From assembly GCA_018340805.1 (NCBI GenBank), contig JACMZG010001914.1, forward strand, positions 51,078,652-51,142,651: a stretch of DNA of 64,000 nucleotides, written 5' to 3'. Positions 22,986 through 34,599 of the stretch are shown here, one piece after another. Under the pieces are notes generated by a model that was not told where the DNA came from, ran no database searches, and worked only from the letters and a program-made list of their open reading frames with translations. This DNA is from Microvelia longipes (taxonomy: Eukaryota > Arthropoda > Insecta > Hemiptera > Veliidae). The position numbers and the translations under genes are program-made. The first letter of the stretch is position 1; the number at the start of each line of letters is the position of its first letter.

Positions 22986-24129
22986 ATATCATTAGATATA
23001 AATAAATTAAACATTAATGTTAAAAAAGGTTTCCCAAAAGAGTTTCCTTTATCTATCCGGACCATCAAAACAATTTGCCTTTAAATTTGATTACTCATAC
23101 TTTATGACATCGTTAGAATAGATGATCCCATAGTTTTTTGTGTTAATTTACCTTTTTAATTTATTAATTGTGTCAATTATTATGTTATCATTTATGAATA
23201 TTAAACAATGGGGTCACGTAATATAAAAGTGCCAATATGATTTAATTGTGTTTTTGAAACAAAAGTTTAAACAAAGAGATTATAATACTAATTAAAAACA
23301 AAGCTGCATTTAAGACAATTTTCACTTAAAATTATTTTTCCGTGATAATGAATATTTTTAAATAAATTGTTCAAATTTTCTTCTTTTTAGAAAAATGTTA
23401 AACGTAATGCTTCCTTCCATTTAGAAATTTAGAAAAAATTGATAACATACATATTCATTTTAAAATAAAAAATTCTATCTGTACAATATATATAAATTGG
23501 AAAATACGTTAGTCGCATTTCATTTCTTCATTTAAAACTCAAATTATTTTTAACTGCTTTTTTATACTAATAATATATATTTTTTTTTAAAAAAAAAAGG
23601 AAAAAGGTTAATTTTTCCTACAGTGAAAATGAAGAAAGGTTAATTTTCTTTAAGAAAAAAAATATTAAAGAGAAAAATAACCCTTAGAGTGATAATTATT
23701 ACCAGAAAAAAAGTGGAAGGTCTTCTAAATGATAACTGGGCTTTGGTCGTTTTTTAAGTTTACTAAGGGCAATGAAAAAAAGAAAAATTATTAAAATATT
23801 AAAAAGTAGGAAAGAAATTGGCTTTTAGATGAAAGAAAACTGTAGGTTAACTTACCTTTATGATTCAAAAGAAAGAGTTAATATTCTTCTTTTACTTTAA
23901 CTACAGTTTTTCTCTCTTTTGATGAGACTTTTAATTTGCTTCTGTGACATATTTTAGAATTGTGGACGACTGGTCAATATTATAATACTATATTGCAATT
24001 TTTTTAAATTCATTTTATCATTAAATGAAGTAGATAAAATTCCAGGTATCATTAAAATTTTGGCTTAGTTAAGAAATTAGGTGTGTCAATTATTCTAAGC
24101 CTAACTCTAAATATTTTAAGTCGTCAGCC
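22986..24129. other. Unassigned, low-complexity AT-rich stretch
   Basis: A- and T-rich tracts dominate 23570-23900 (GGTTAATTTTxCTT is repeated at 23605 and 23638). No exon is recognised. Confidence 0.45.
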
Positions 24130-24525
24130 TTGCACGCTGACGACTGAGCTATAGAGAAAATGATTACCTAGGCTGTTTTACTCCTGATAATAATTTTCTC
24201 CGCCCAAAAGAGGATTGAAGTTGAATTTTTGAAGCTACATCTGCTCTCGGTGCTGGAGCTAAAATGTTTGAATGCGATGCATGTCAGGCTTTAGATTTCA
24301 TAATTGTCTGGATTTCGATAGGATTTCATAATTCATTGTTCGACAACATACACAGCTAGCTATGTTCAGATACCTTTATCTTTTTCTTTCTGCTAACTAC
24401 TTTTGTTTTTTGTTTCTTATTAATTACTTTCAGATGAAGACCTAATCATACAGTCGAAAACTTAAATGTTGTTTTTATTAATTATGACTAAACCCTCATT
24501 ACTCTTTACTGTTATTTGGTGTGGA
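24130..24525. repeat. Duplicated segment L, copy 2
   Basis: Direct partner of 22597-22985. It has a 20-bp insertion before GATGAAGACC (TTCTTATTAATTACTTTCA) and small deletions. After the shared part ends (CTCTTTACTGTT) the two loci diverge. Confidence 0.88.
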
Positions 24526-25639
24526 CATCAAAGAGGTATTGTCGACTTTTTTGCCTGCGTTAAAAATAAGGAAATTTCTTTTGTTAGTCTAAGCAATAAA
24601 AAGGTGATAGTTTTTCAACCATCCCCCATCTATGGACTCGATGTTTTCCGTCATGGTTCAGCTGGTAACTTTACATTGTTCACACATAGCCCATGTGTTG
24701 TTTACCAGTAATCCTAACTTCTTACAGCTACAATAAAGACAGCAGCCTGTTTTAAAATTACAGTACGTGTTAATATTTTAGTATTTGAAATAGTTTTACT
24801 TTAAATATTACCTTCTTAAGGCCTTTTTCTTTCTTTAATTTCCAACCATGTCATTTACCTCTTTAGTGATTTTTTTCCTAAAGTAAATTTTTCTAAAATA
24901 TCGTTTATTATTTTATCTTCATTGAAACTTTCCTAAAAATTGGCCTTTAGAAATGTTTAATAAACTTTAAAAGTCGGCGTACTTTTAAAGTTACTTTTCT
25001 CAAAAGCTTAATTAGTTTTTTTCTCCTGAAGAAAGTGACTTTGAACCCTGCCTCAGTCTCACACAAATGTTATGCCATCCTCCTTCGACTTTAAGTCATG
25101 TTCCTGAATCCCTGGCCATTTGAAGTTTCGAGGGGAAATCAATACGAGTGCTTTATTAGAAAAAGTATAGCCATTACTAAATTTTGTTATAGTTTTATTA
25201 GTGGAGTTGTTGAAAATGAACAATAGATTTTAAGTTTGGAGTGCTTTCTTCGTTCTAATTGGGTTAAATCAACTAAAATGTTTATCCAATCAAATTGCTT
25301 CTTCAACTTATTTAAGTGTCAGAATTACAATTTATTTGTACTCAAGTTAAATTAAAGGTAAACTATTCATTTGATTATTAATAACGGTAAAATAACTTTT
25401 GCGAGTAGACTTAAAAGTTATTACGGTTAATTAATAAGTAAGTTATTTATTAATAACGGTACGTATTAAATTTTAAATATCTGGAGAAATTTTAAATAAT
25501 TTTGAATTTGAATACTTCATCACTTATAAAAGAAAATGGGTATATGGTATTTTGGTAAACAACTTGGGTACAGGGAATCTCTGTACTGTAACAGCTACTC
25601 ACACATCTAAGAGATCACTATAATTGATTTAAGGAGACA
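24526..25639. other. Unassigned AT-rich stretch
   Basis: No gene or clear repeat is recognised. ATTAATAACGGTA recurs at 25376 and 25450. Confidence 0.4.
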
Positions 25640-26400
25640 AAATCGGGTACGGGGTACCTTAGAACTTTTTTTCAACACATCGGATTCGCTACGCTCATCC
25701 TCCCTACTTAGGATTTGCTTCGCTCGTCCTTAAAATATACAACTCGTCAAATGTATGCTGCAACACCTCTTCGGACTAGCTTCGCTCGTCCTCACATATT
25801 AAATACATTAGTTTCATCCTCAGCGGTCTCCCATACCGCACTGACCATGCTCAATGCTGCTTAACTTTTATAATTTAACAAAAATCATAGATATACTTGT
25901 CATATTGAAACAAAACTTAGTGTATTTATTGATTATGAAAAGGTATACATTTGTACTAAATTTTATCTTAGTTAGATTATTTTCAGACTTTTCACAATTT
26001 TTTAGGAACGTACACAAGCAATTTGATAAACTTTGAACTAATGGCGATAATGAGATGAACCTTAGCACATATGTTAGTCTTATACATGGCTACATGCCTG
26101 CCAAATCTTTATTAGATCGCATCATTTTCCGCGCTTCATGATTTAAAGACATTTTTGCTGATTCACTAGGTTAATGACGTCATAAAATAATATTTTCAAA
26201 ATAGTACAACAACAGCGGAAGACTTATTTTTGTGCAAAGTTTTAACTCTCTAGCACAAATACACTGGGCGTTACGATGATAATACACACACACATACAAG
26301 CAGAAAACTTTTCTGCTTAAATCTTCTGAATTCTGTCTTAAATACACCTGAAACGGATAATTCCGGTTACACCCGGTTTTGGAATTGTTCATAAACACAA
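25640..26400 (-). mobile_element. 5S-like composite repeat, family H copy 2
   Basis: In inverse orientation: GGGTACGGGGTACCTTAG (end block), GCTACGCTCATCCTCCCTAC, GCTTCGCTCGTCC twice, the 5S-like inverse at 25823-25866 (GCGGTCTCCCATACC...CAATGCTGCTTAAC), and then the body through CATGCCTGCCAAATC, TGACGTCATAAAATA and GGGCGTTACGATGATAA. The order equals that of 27374-28260, confirming a single element about 0.8-0.9 kb long. Confidence 0.8.
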
Positions 26401-26754
26401 TACTTTTCCTACTGTATAAATAAAGAAAAATTAAGATAGAGCATAGTAATATTTTAATTTACATACTGGATATAATGAACATAATTATTTAACGTCTGGA
26501 CTGAACTTTGAATTATTGCAGTGCGGCTGAAGATAACTAACTACCTCCGTTTATGGTTTAACAATACTTAGATACACAACACTAACACCCCTCTCAATAG
26601 TGGTGCGATCTTTATTTGGATAACGTCATTTAATACTGATCTTTTCAGATCCAAAACTCGAGAATACTATAGTAGTGTTAAAGACACTAGAGTTAATAGA
26701 TTTGGACCAAAAGTCGGAAAATAATTCATAAAAGCACTAAAATGTATATTTTGG

Positions 26755-26885
26755 TCTTGTGGTGGCGACCGCGTCATTGTAGATGATGAATCCGACGTTT
26801 CACTTCCACTGTAGGAATCCCTCTTCAGGGATGTAGGACATCATAGATTAATAAAACATAATGCTCTACAATGCTCTACAAAAGA
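26755..26885 (-). mobile_element. Retroelement 3'-end fragment, second copy
   Basis: Inverse of the 19230-19300 block: GATGAATCCGACGTTTCACT, TCCACTGTAGGAATCCC and TTCAGGGATGTAGGACATC. Truncated on both sides. Confidence 0.7.
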
Positions 26886-27373
26886 GTTCAATTTTGTAGA
26901 TGTTTTTACCATGGTGTCTTAGATCCATGGTGTCTTAGACACTAGTCAGACATGGAAAAATTAATATGAATATGTATCGACGGTAAAAGCTAAAATATGA
27001 AGTAAATTGGAGTGAAGTTTTAATATCTCACCAATGTTTCATCAGTTCAATTTCCTCCCTGTCAGAGAATAATCCTTGTAAGGACTACTGAAATACATTG
27101 TATTTCTCTCATTAACTAGGGTAACTTGATGGGGCACTTTAATTTTACTTGATGGGGCACTAGCCCCATCAACAATTATATTGCAATCATGGAGAGAAAC
27201 ACAATTTCTAATTGAAAACAAATTGATTTTTACAATTTCTATAAAATCTGCAAAGGTCCCCACAATTTTATAAACACCTAAACTAGTTACCAACAGCTAT
27301 ATACAGTACATTTACAGTTTTTATACAGCTATTATAAAAACACACGATAACCTAAACATTGTTATTAACTTCA
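26886..27373. other. Unassigned stretch
   Basis: Contains a tandem pair (GTAACTTGATGGGGCAC / TTTACTTGATGGGGCAC near 27120-27160) and a duplicated CCATGGTGTCTTAGA near 26911-26938. No gene is recognised. Confidence 0.5.
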
Positions 27374-28260
27374 CAACGAAGGGCACAAGGTACATCGGAA
27401 CTGTTGTTCATCCCATCGGATTCGCTATGCTCATCCTCCTTACTTCGGACTCGCTTCGCTTGCTCTCAGAATATACAAGTCGTTGAATGTATACTGCAAC
27501 ACGTTTTTAGAGTTGCTTCGCACGTCCTCAGATACTAAACACATTCATTTCATTCCCAACGGTCACCCATCTAAGCATTGGCTACGCTCGAAGCAACTTG
27601 AATTTTATGATAAAAAATAGAATATTTACTTGTCGTATTAAAACTTTGAATACTTATTTGCTACGCAAAGGTTTACACCTTTGCGTGAATTTATTATACA
27701 ATAATAAATACAATAATACAATAATAAAACTTGTATTAAATTTCAACTGAATAAGATTATGTTACGTTTTTTTACAAACGTATACGCGACATCTGATAAA
27801 AATTGAACTAATGCTGATAATGAGATAAAACTTGACTCATTTGTTATTCTTATACATGGCTACATGCGTGCTAAATTTCAAATTGATCGCACCGTTTTTC
27901 CACGGTTTATGATAAATAAATAAATAATTTATTTTTCACTAATTTTACAGTTTTACAATAAAGATTACCGAAATTAAAAAAAAAAATGTGATTTATCGAA
28001 ATTTTTGCTGATTAATCATTGTGGGTTAATGACGTCATAAAAAAATTTTATCCCGGATAGCACAGTTACCTATAAACTGATTTTGGTACAAAGTTTAGCA
28101 TACATTCACTGGGAGCTACGATGATAACAGAAATACACAAACATACAAACAGACAACTTTGTAAAAACTACTCCGGTGATCTTAAAAACGGATAATTTCG
28201 ATAAGTAAGTCGATAAGTAATAAGTCGATTTCAATTTTTTTAGCTAACAATACTTCTCCT
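27374..28260 (-). mobile_element. 5S-like composite repeat, family H copy 3
   Basis: The fullest copy. From low to high coordinate: end block (GGTACATCGGAACT), GCTATGCTCATCCTCCTTAC, GACTCGCTTCGCTTGC, the 5S-like inverse at 27555-27600 (CCAACGGTCACCCATCTAAG...AAGCAACTT), then the body with ATGCTGATAATGAGATAAAA, TACATGCGTGCTAAATTTC, AATGACGTCATAAAA, GGGAGCTACGATGATAACAG and CTACTCCGGTGATC. Its 5S-like part keeps GGTCACCCATCTAAG, the closest match to a real 5S rRNA among the copies. Confidence 0.82.
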
Positions 28261-28609
28261 ATATACGTGCAATATAAACGAGGAAGTGTAAAAAGTTTTC
28301 TTGAGTTATTTAGATAATTGAACGCAAAATAAAAGTCTACACTGTTATTTAATGGATGCAAATCAACTTAATTTGGATGCAAATAAAACATTGTTATCCT
28401 GTTAATTACAAGCGACACTGAATGCGATACCATGTCTCTGAATCCACTGTCATAATGAAGAATAATGTCAGAATAATTTGTTTATTTACTAGGTTTGTTA
28501 TGTAGTTTACTTTAGAATTAACGAAATCTTAGTGCTAGTAATTATAGATAACTAACTAATGGTAAACGATCTTGGATTTTTGCAATAATTACTTTTGAGG
28601 GATGTCACC

Positions 28610-29030
28610 CGAAATACGTTTCAGGATTAAGAGGTTTTCACAAAGGTGCCTGTGCGTGTATACGTCTGTGTCTGTTATCATCGAATCTCCCGGCGTATTT
28701 ATGCTAGAAATTTGAAACTTAATACAAAAATCAATCTTTAGTTCTAGTTTTGCTATCCGGAAAATAATTGATTTTTGGCATCATTTACCGGCAATAATGA
28801 TTCAGCCAAAAATTCAATTAACGCGGAAAAATGTTTCGTTCGGTTTAAGATGTAGGACTAATGTATCCATATATAAGACTGAGATGTGTTCTAAATTTCA
28901 TCACATTACCAGCGTTAGTTACATTATTATCGAATGACTTGTATACGTTTTTTAAACAAATGTAAACAATCAAAAAATAAGGTGAGTTGAAATTTGGTAC
29001 AAGTGTATCCCTTTATATCGTATATAAGTA
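28610..29030 (+). mobile_element. Family H body fragment, opposite orientation
   Basis: GTCTGTGTCTGTTATCATCG, CGTATTTATGCTAGAAATTT, TTTTGCTATCCGGAAAATA and GAATGACTTGTATACGTTTT are the inverse of the body blocks at 27620-28260. The 5S-like part is missing. It gives way to AGTATAGTAAG repeats at its end. Confidence 0.75.
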
Positions 29031-29255
29031 TAGTAAGTATATAGTATGTATAGTTATTTAAGTTATAGTTACTTAAGTTTTAGTTTAGTTAAGTTATAAG
29101 TAACTTATACAATAATAAGTTACTTATACAATAAGTTGTAAGTAACTTAACTTATAAGTTTAAGTTATTAGTTACTTAAGTTATATAGTAAGTATATAGT
29201 ATAAGTTATAGTAAGTATATAGTAAGTGTATAGTAAGTATAGTAAGTTCCATTTT
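29020..29255. repeat. Degenerate TAAGTTATAG/TAGTAAGTATA repeat
   Basis: Irregular short repeats of AAGTTA, AGTTATAAGTAACTTA and ATAGTAAGT. Several are self-complementary (AAGTTACTTATACAATAAG / TAAGTAACTT). Probably a microsatellite grown from the end of the neighbouring element. Confidence 0.8.
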
Positions 29256-29384
29256 AATATGGCAAGTATGTCAAATAGTCCATGAGCGAGACCTAAAAAA
29301 TGTCACTCATCTTGTGAGTGACACATGTAAGTCAATTTCAACGATCTGGACGACTCAATCACTTCTATTTCTTAACACTTTCTT

Positions 29385-29475
29385 CGCATCTCGCCGGCAC
29401 TGATGATAGACTGTCAAGTCTATCATCAGCTGGCTGTGTCATTATACTTTAACATCAGTGGAGAGACTTGTTTTT
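29385..29475. repeat. CATCAGTGCCGG family fragment with hairpin
   Basis: CATCTCGCCGGCACTGATGATAGACTGTCAAGTC carries the inverted pair GATGATAGACT / AGTCTATCATC. GCTGGCTGTGTCATTATA and CTCCACAACT match 53140-53220. Confidence 0.65.
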
Positions 29476-29526
29476 AATTTTACCTTATATTTGGACTCCA
29501 CAACTGTAGTTGTGGAGTGTGTTTTT

Positions 29527-29712
29527 TGTCGACTAAACAAACTCGTTTTATAGAACATTTTATCTCCTTCAAAAATGTTCTCTTCATGTGTTACATACGA
29601 CCCACCGGGATCCACTTATTTTAAGAAAACTGGAGAGTAATATTATTCAAATGAAATTTTGAGGATGCGCAATCATATGGCTTTACTCTGATCAGGCAGA
29701 ATCCAATGTGGT
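29527..29712 (-). mobile_element. Half copy of fold-back family E
   Basis: Read on the minus strand, TTCTGCCTGATCAG, CATATGATTGCGCAT, AATAAGTGGATCCCGGTGGG, GATAAAATGTTCTATAAAAC and GAGTTTGTTTAGTCGAC match one arm of the fold-back element at 42994-43497. No second arm is present. Confidence 0.78.
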
Positions 29713-30599
29713 AAGGTGTCCAAGGTGGTAAGCTCCGAGATACTCCCGTACCCGATTTGTTTATTAATATTAAAGTATTACAGTACTAATATTAGTACTA
29801 TAGTTGTTCCTTACTCAATAGGGAACAAATTTAAACAAAATATATTTTTTTCTTATGAAAAGCTATGTATATAAGAAAATATAAAATAAATACCTAGGTA
29901 TTTATATACCTAGGTAAAAAAGTCAGCAACAATTTGACTCTCAAAGCAGATTTTAAACCTATGATAAGTTAGACCTAAACTTTAAACCACACTTCACACT
30001 CTTTATCTGTTACTTTGCATTTTAGACTTAAACTGGGTGTTTTCTCAGGACGGCCTAATTTCCATAAGGATACGAGAAAATACAGAATATTATAAACCTT
30101 AGTAGAATATGTAAAACCTTTAATGGATTACCAGAAACAGTCGTATATTTTAATGAGTGGAATAAATTAACTAAAATAATTACATTTAATTTCTTTATAG
30201 GACGTGTTTAAAATTTTAAAACGTATTTTCGCTTAGCTTAACTGAAAACGCCTATTTAAGTAGTTCATAAATTCAAATATATTTCCTTTTAAAAGAGAAA
30301 CTTTGTCGACTTTATATAAGTAAATAATTATAAATTCTGCTTAAAGAATGTTTTAAAATGTTAAGTTAAGTATAAAATATGCAGTAATATAAAAGGCTCG
30401 GCAAATTCCAACAGCAATAAATTAGTAATATGAACTCATTTAGCCCTCACATTTCTTTTTACATTTTAAGTAATCTTAACAAAGGCTCTTAATGGGACAT
30501 TTATAAATAAAATTTACTTTTTATGACTATTGACAATACTCTAGATTCTTTAGCATCTTAGATTTGAAAAGGTTGATGATCTTCAGAGGGCTCGTCGTG
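29713..30599. other. Unassigned AT-rich stretch
   Basis: A family H end block (GGTGGTAAGCTCCGAGATAC, CCGTACCCGATTTG) lies at 29724-29758. A palindrome AAATACCTAGGTATTTATATACC is at 29886-29915. No gene is recognised. Confidence 0.5.
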
Positions 30600-30750
30600 C
30601 TCATTGAGACTAGAAATTATACTCTGGTATAACTTTATTAGTTGAGAGCTCGAGTGTTGCCCCGCCTGTTGATAATGGCGTTATGCCGAAACCGGTCCAG
30701 GGATATTTATATCTAACAGCAAGTATCGACGGTAGCTGATTCTTCTATTA
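30600..30750 (+). repeat. Dispersed repeat J copy 2
   Basis: Matches 21560-21725: GAGAGCTCGAGTGTTGCCCC, GTTGATAATGGCGTTATGCC, GAAACCGGTCCAGGG and AACAGCAAGTATCGACGG. Confidence 0.65.
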
Positions 30751-30789
30751 TATCTTAGATTTCTTTATATCTTAGATTTGATGACATGT

Positions 30790-31090
30790 TAAATTGTATA
30801 GAAGACCAATGATTTCCTTTAGGATTTTATGTCTTTTTTTATTTTTTCAAGAATTTTATGTTATTTTTATTTTATATTATTTATATTTATTTTTTTATAT
30901 ATTATCTTTTATTTTATTTTTTTTTTATGATATTTTATTATTTATATTATTCTTTTATTTAACGTTTATTATTTGTGTATATTATTTCTTTTACCAATTT
31001 TTGTTATCTTTCTCACCATCATATTTACAAATTTATTACTATTACATTGATGTTGTAGCTGTTTTTTTCTTTCTTTTTTCATTATACCAC
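30790..31090. repeat. T-rich low-complexity tract
   Basis: Mostly T with A and scattered other bases. A 99-codon frame results because TTT, TTA and TAT are sense codons; the encoded Phe/Leu/Tyr string is not a credible protein. Confidence 0.8.
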
Positions 31091-33130
31091 TGACTGATCA
31101 CAATGAACATCATTTAAGTCTAAAATAATATTTATATATCTCAAATAATACTATTCTGTGCTCTAAAATAATTGGCGTTTATTGGATTGTTCAATTCATG
31201 CCTATCTTGTTGAGAATATTATTGTATTCTCATTAAAATTCAAAACACACGCTTTATGAATTCCATGTTTGATCGTCAACTTATCAAAACAAGGAACTTA
31301 TCAAGCAATCAGAGATAGAGAATCGCGATGAGAATCTCGCGATGAGAATCGCCAGATAGGCAAAAACATCTTAAAGAATTTTCTTGCTGTCACAGCTGTT
31401 AACAACTTCTATTTTTTGTAGTCCTCATAGAAATAATTAATAATTTGTTATTTAATAAATAAAATATTTGCCGAGCGAATCTCGGGTATTACTGCTTGTT
31501 AATTAATAACTAATAAGTAAGTAAGTAATTACTAATTTGTCAAGAACAAAAATTATGTAAGTCTCGCTAGAAAAAGTTATGCTTGCTTACTCATCAAACG
31601 CATCTTAAATTACCTAAGTTTTATTAGCAAGAAGTAAACATAGCACTGAAATTTTCACCTTGATTTCTTGATGAAAAACAGTTTATTGAAGATTCCTTCT
31701 TATTTAAAGCTGCAAGTTACGGCAAAGTCCTTAATACTTAAATACTTTTCTTCTCTTTGTCTTAATTACAGTCGTAAAATTTTTTACAGCAGCCATAAAA
31801 TTGTTTAACTTCTTTTAATTTAAAATTCCTATACTTTATATAAAAGCTGCTATCTTTAAAACATTGTTAAGTAAATAAAATAAAACTCTAAAACCCGATT
31901 AAATGAACGCGAGTAGTATATCTTTAAAAAATATTATCAGTTTTTGAGTGGATGCTTCCCCAAGTGGTTTTATACGACTTAGTAGTTCTATAGGGCTCTT
32001 ATTTTTCCAAAAGAACCTCCTAAAAAAATTTTCGAGAGGAAAAATAGGGTCACACCTTTTTTAAGAGTAAAGAAATGGTATTTTTTACTGTCGTAGACTT
32101 ATGGTTTCCAAGAGATATGATAAGGTTCTTTCAGGATTAATGCTTATATATTTTTTAAGGGGTTCTATATAGAAAGAAAAGTGGTAGAAATAGGGGTATT
32201 CTAGACCATGTTAAGTCAATGGAAATGGTTTTTCTCTTTTTCTGAGTCTACTAAGTAATGGAGGCACCGTGAGAGCCATGTATCTTACTATAAGAATGAC
32301 TCTGTTTTATTCTAACTCTTATAAAAATAAAAAAAGGATTTTTTATTTGTCAGACTAAGAAAAATAGTGGTTGTGATTTTGAAGATTAGAGTCTATCAGG
32401 CATTCATTTGCAGGGGTACCACACAAATAAAACCAACCAACTAAGCTTTATAAATTATTTTAATGTAATAATATACATCTTTTAGTATTCTTAATAATTC
32501 TTTATATGTGTTAATCCTTTTTAATGAACTTCTCATATACGATGAAGAGGCAACCTTACATATTTGTAATGTAATAATGTAATGGTAACAAAAGAGATAT
32601 GAGAACCACATGTTCAATCATCTAGCAGCTATGTCATCTGACACTTTTTACTAATTCCCTTTATATTTAAGGACAAAGTTTTGAGCCAAATTTAGTGATC
32701 AAACAATCACTGACTGAAATCACCTATAACTTACCAATATTTACTTGATTATTTATATTAAACAAATATGTACATTAACTTACTGTCTCAATTCTGACTT
32801 TAACTGCAGCCTCGTATAAAATTTCTACATCGACTTTGTTAACTTAAATGTTCACTGTCTTGACCAAAATCGAACAAAAAACGAAAAATCTAAAGGTCGT
32901 AAAATGGAAACAAAATAAATAAAGGCGACGTTGTTTCTGTTTATCGTGATTAAAAATCTAGTAAAGCCAGTTCATGCAACCAAGAAACCTTAAATAACCA
33001 GGTAAAATAACCAAAAAACACATAGTTTAAAAAATAAAATATTTTTTCGACGTAAAAGTCTAAACTTAGTACGAAATGTAGTAGTGAGTGAATACCTCAA
33101 GTACTGCGATTGGTATTTTCTTCTCCATAA
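31091..33130. other. Unassigned AT-rich intronic stretch
   Basis: Only a small direct repeat (GAATCGCGATGAGAATCTCG, 31319-31340) stands out. No exon, RNA gene or transposon feature is recognised. Confidence 0.4.
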
Positions 33131-33215
33131 GTCTGAGTAGCCGTGTGGTTTAAGTGTTAAACTACGGGTCTGGTGTCTCCGTGTCCAGGGTTCGAGTCTT
33201 GGCGAAGGCGATTAT
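33131..33215 (+). mobile_element. tRNA-like SINE head
   Basis: AGTAGCCGTGTGGTTTAAGT (A-box side) and CAGGGTTCGAGTCTTGGC (B-box GGTTCGAGTC) at tRNA-like spacing, with an arm between that could be a long variable loop (Leu/Ser style). The flanks do not form a convincing acceptor stem. The GCGGTGGTCC fold-back starts 80 bp downstream, the same order as at 59965-60198. Confidence 0.6.
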
Positions 33216-33293
33216 TTTTTAGTCAGATATATTTAAATTGTTCTTCTGTTTAATAAAATAATGTTACCTGTACGTTAAGTAATCAAATAATAT

Positions 33294-33676
33294 TGTCGCG
33301 GTGGTCCACAAGCTGGGGGAATTTTCTTTGAAAAGAAAGAATCTATCTTGCTTATCAATCCAATTTTTATTACGTTTTTGGTCTTTGTTTAACAACCTGA
33401 GCAGTAGCGTCACTACTTATTATTTAATTTTTTTTAATTTCTCAAAGAAAACTCGTTAAAACTGGGCTTCAAGTAGGTGCAAATAACGCTGTGCCATATA
33501 ATGTATTATATGTAGGATAAACATGCGCATTGTCTTTGAAACATTTGAAAAAAAATATAAGTTGTTGGGCTACCGCTCAAGTTGGTGAACAAATACCAAA
33601 CAATTAATAAAAATTGGATTGACAAGCAAAAAAGCATGCGTTACAATTCGCCCGGCTTTCAGACCTCCGAGCCAGA
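33294..33676. mobile_element. Fold-back element of the GCGGTGGTCC family
   Basis: The left end TGTCGCGGTGGTCCACAAGC faces the inverse GAGGTCTGAAAGCCGGGCG-type right end (CGCCCGGCTTTCAGACCTCC, then GAGCCAGAATTT). Inner arms match well: GCTTATCAATCCAATTTTTA / TAAAAATTGGATTGACAAGC and TTTGTTTAACAACC / GGTGAACAAA. The arms are about 120-140 bp. The ends equal those of the larger palindrome at 60199-60906. Confidence 0.75.
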
Positions 33677-34599
33677 ATTTTCTTTTGTAAATTCGTTAAA
33701 ATATATAAATTTATGGGAAAAGTTACTATGATTTCTCTATATTTATCTATTATTATCTATATCTATTATTATCTATTATGTATCTATTATTTATCTATAT
33801 CTTTTCTAGATAAAGTCTATTTAAATTTTATTTAAATTTTAAATTCATAATTTTTGTACTAAAGCACGAAATATAAATTAAAAAATGGGGTGAACGTAAA
33901 GCCAAGGTTTATAATGGTAATTCCCAAGTGATGCAAATTATATCTACTAGTATATCCTATCCATTCTACTTAAAATTTGAAGTAACATAATACCTCATAC
34001 TTATTTTATTAAAAACTTTTTTTTTATTTTCAAAATTGGTTATTAAATAAAAAACTTTATTAACTACTTATTTCACTCGACAATCACACTAGCACTCTCT
34101 GACTTTTTCCACTTCATAGCCCAGGTCTCTAAGAAATTATTCTATCACAGATTACTACTCATGATAACTTGCAGTTTATGCACCTACATGCTGGCACTTT
34201 CTTATGTAGGTAGAACTGTATGTTGAGATCTCACACGTCTAAGTAATAAGCTTATAGAACCGCAACTTTAAATTAGTTTATGAATCCCTAGGAGACCCGT
34301 ATCTCTATTACTAGCGCTTTCTTACTTTACATTATTCAATCTAATTATTTTACTCAATAATTATATATTTTAGAATTTGTAGTTTATATTTTATAATGTT
34401 ACGATAAGATTTAGTTGTGTTGTGTTGTGTTAGTATGTTTATTAAAATCTATAATTTAATATAATAATAATAATAATTTAACGGCCCGTTAACTTATGGT
34501 AAATAAATGGCACTGTCCATTACTGGAGCAGTCATGTCGAAGCTGCGTCACTTTTTCAGAGACGGTTTTAACGACTAAGGATTCATTTGACTGAAGTAT

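Noticed and set aside
30794..31093. 99-codon Phe/Leu/Tyr-rich frame
   Set aside because: Low-complexity T-rich DNA rather than a membrane protein gene.
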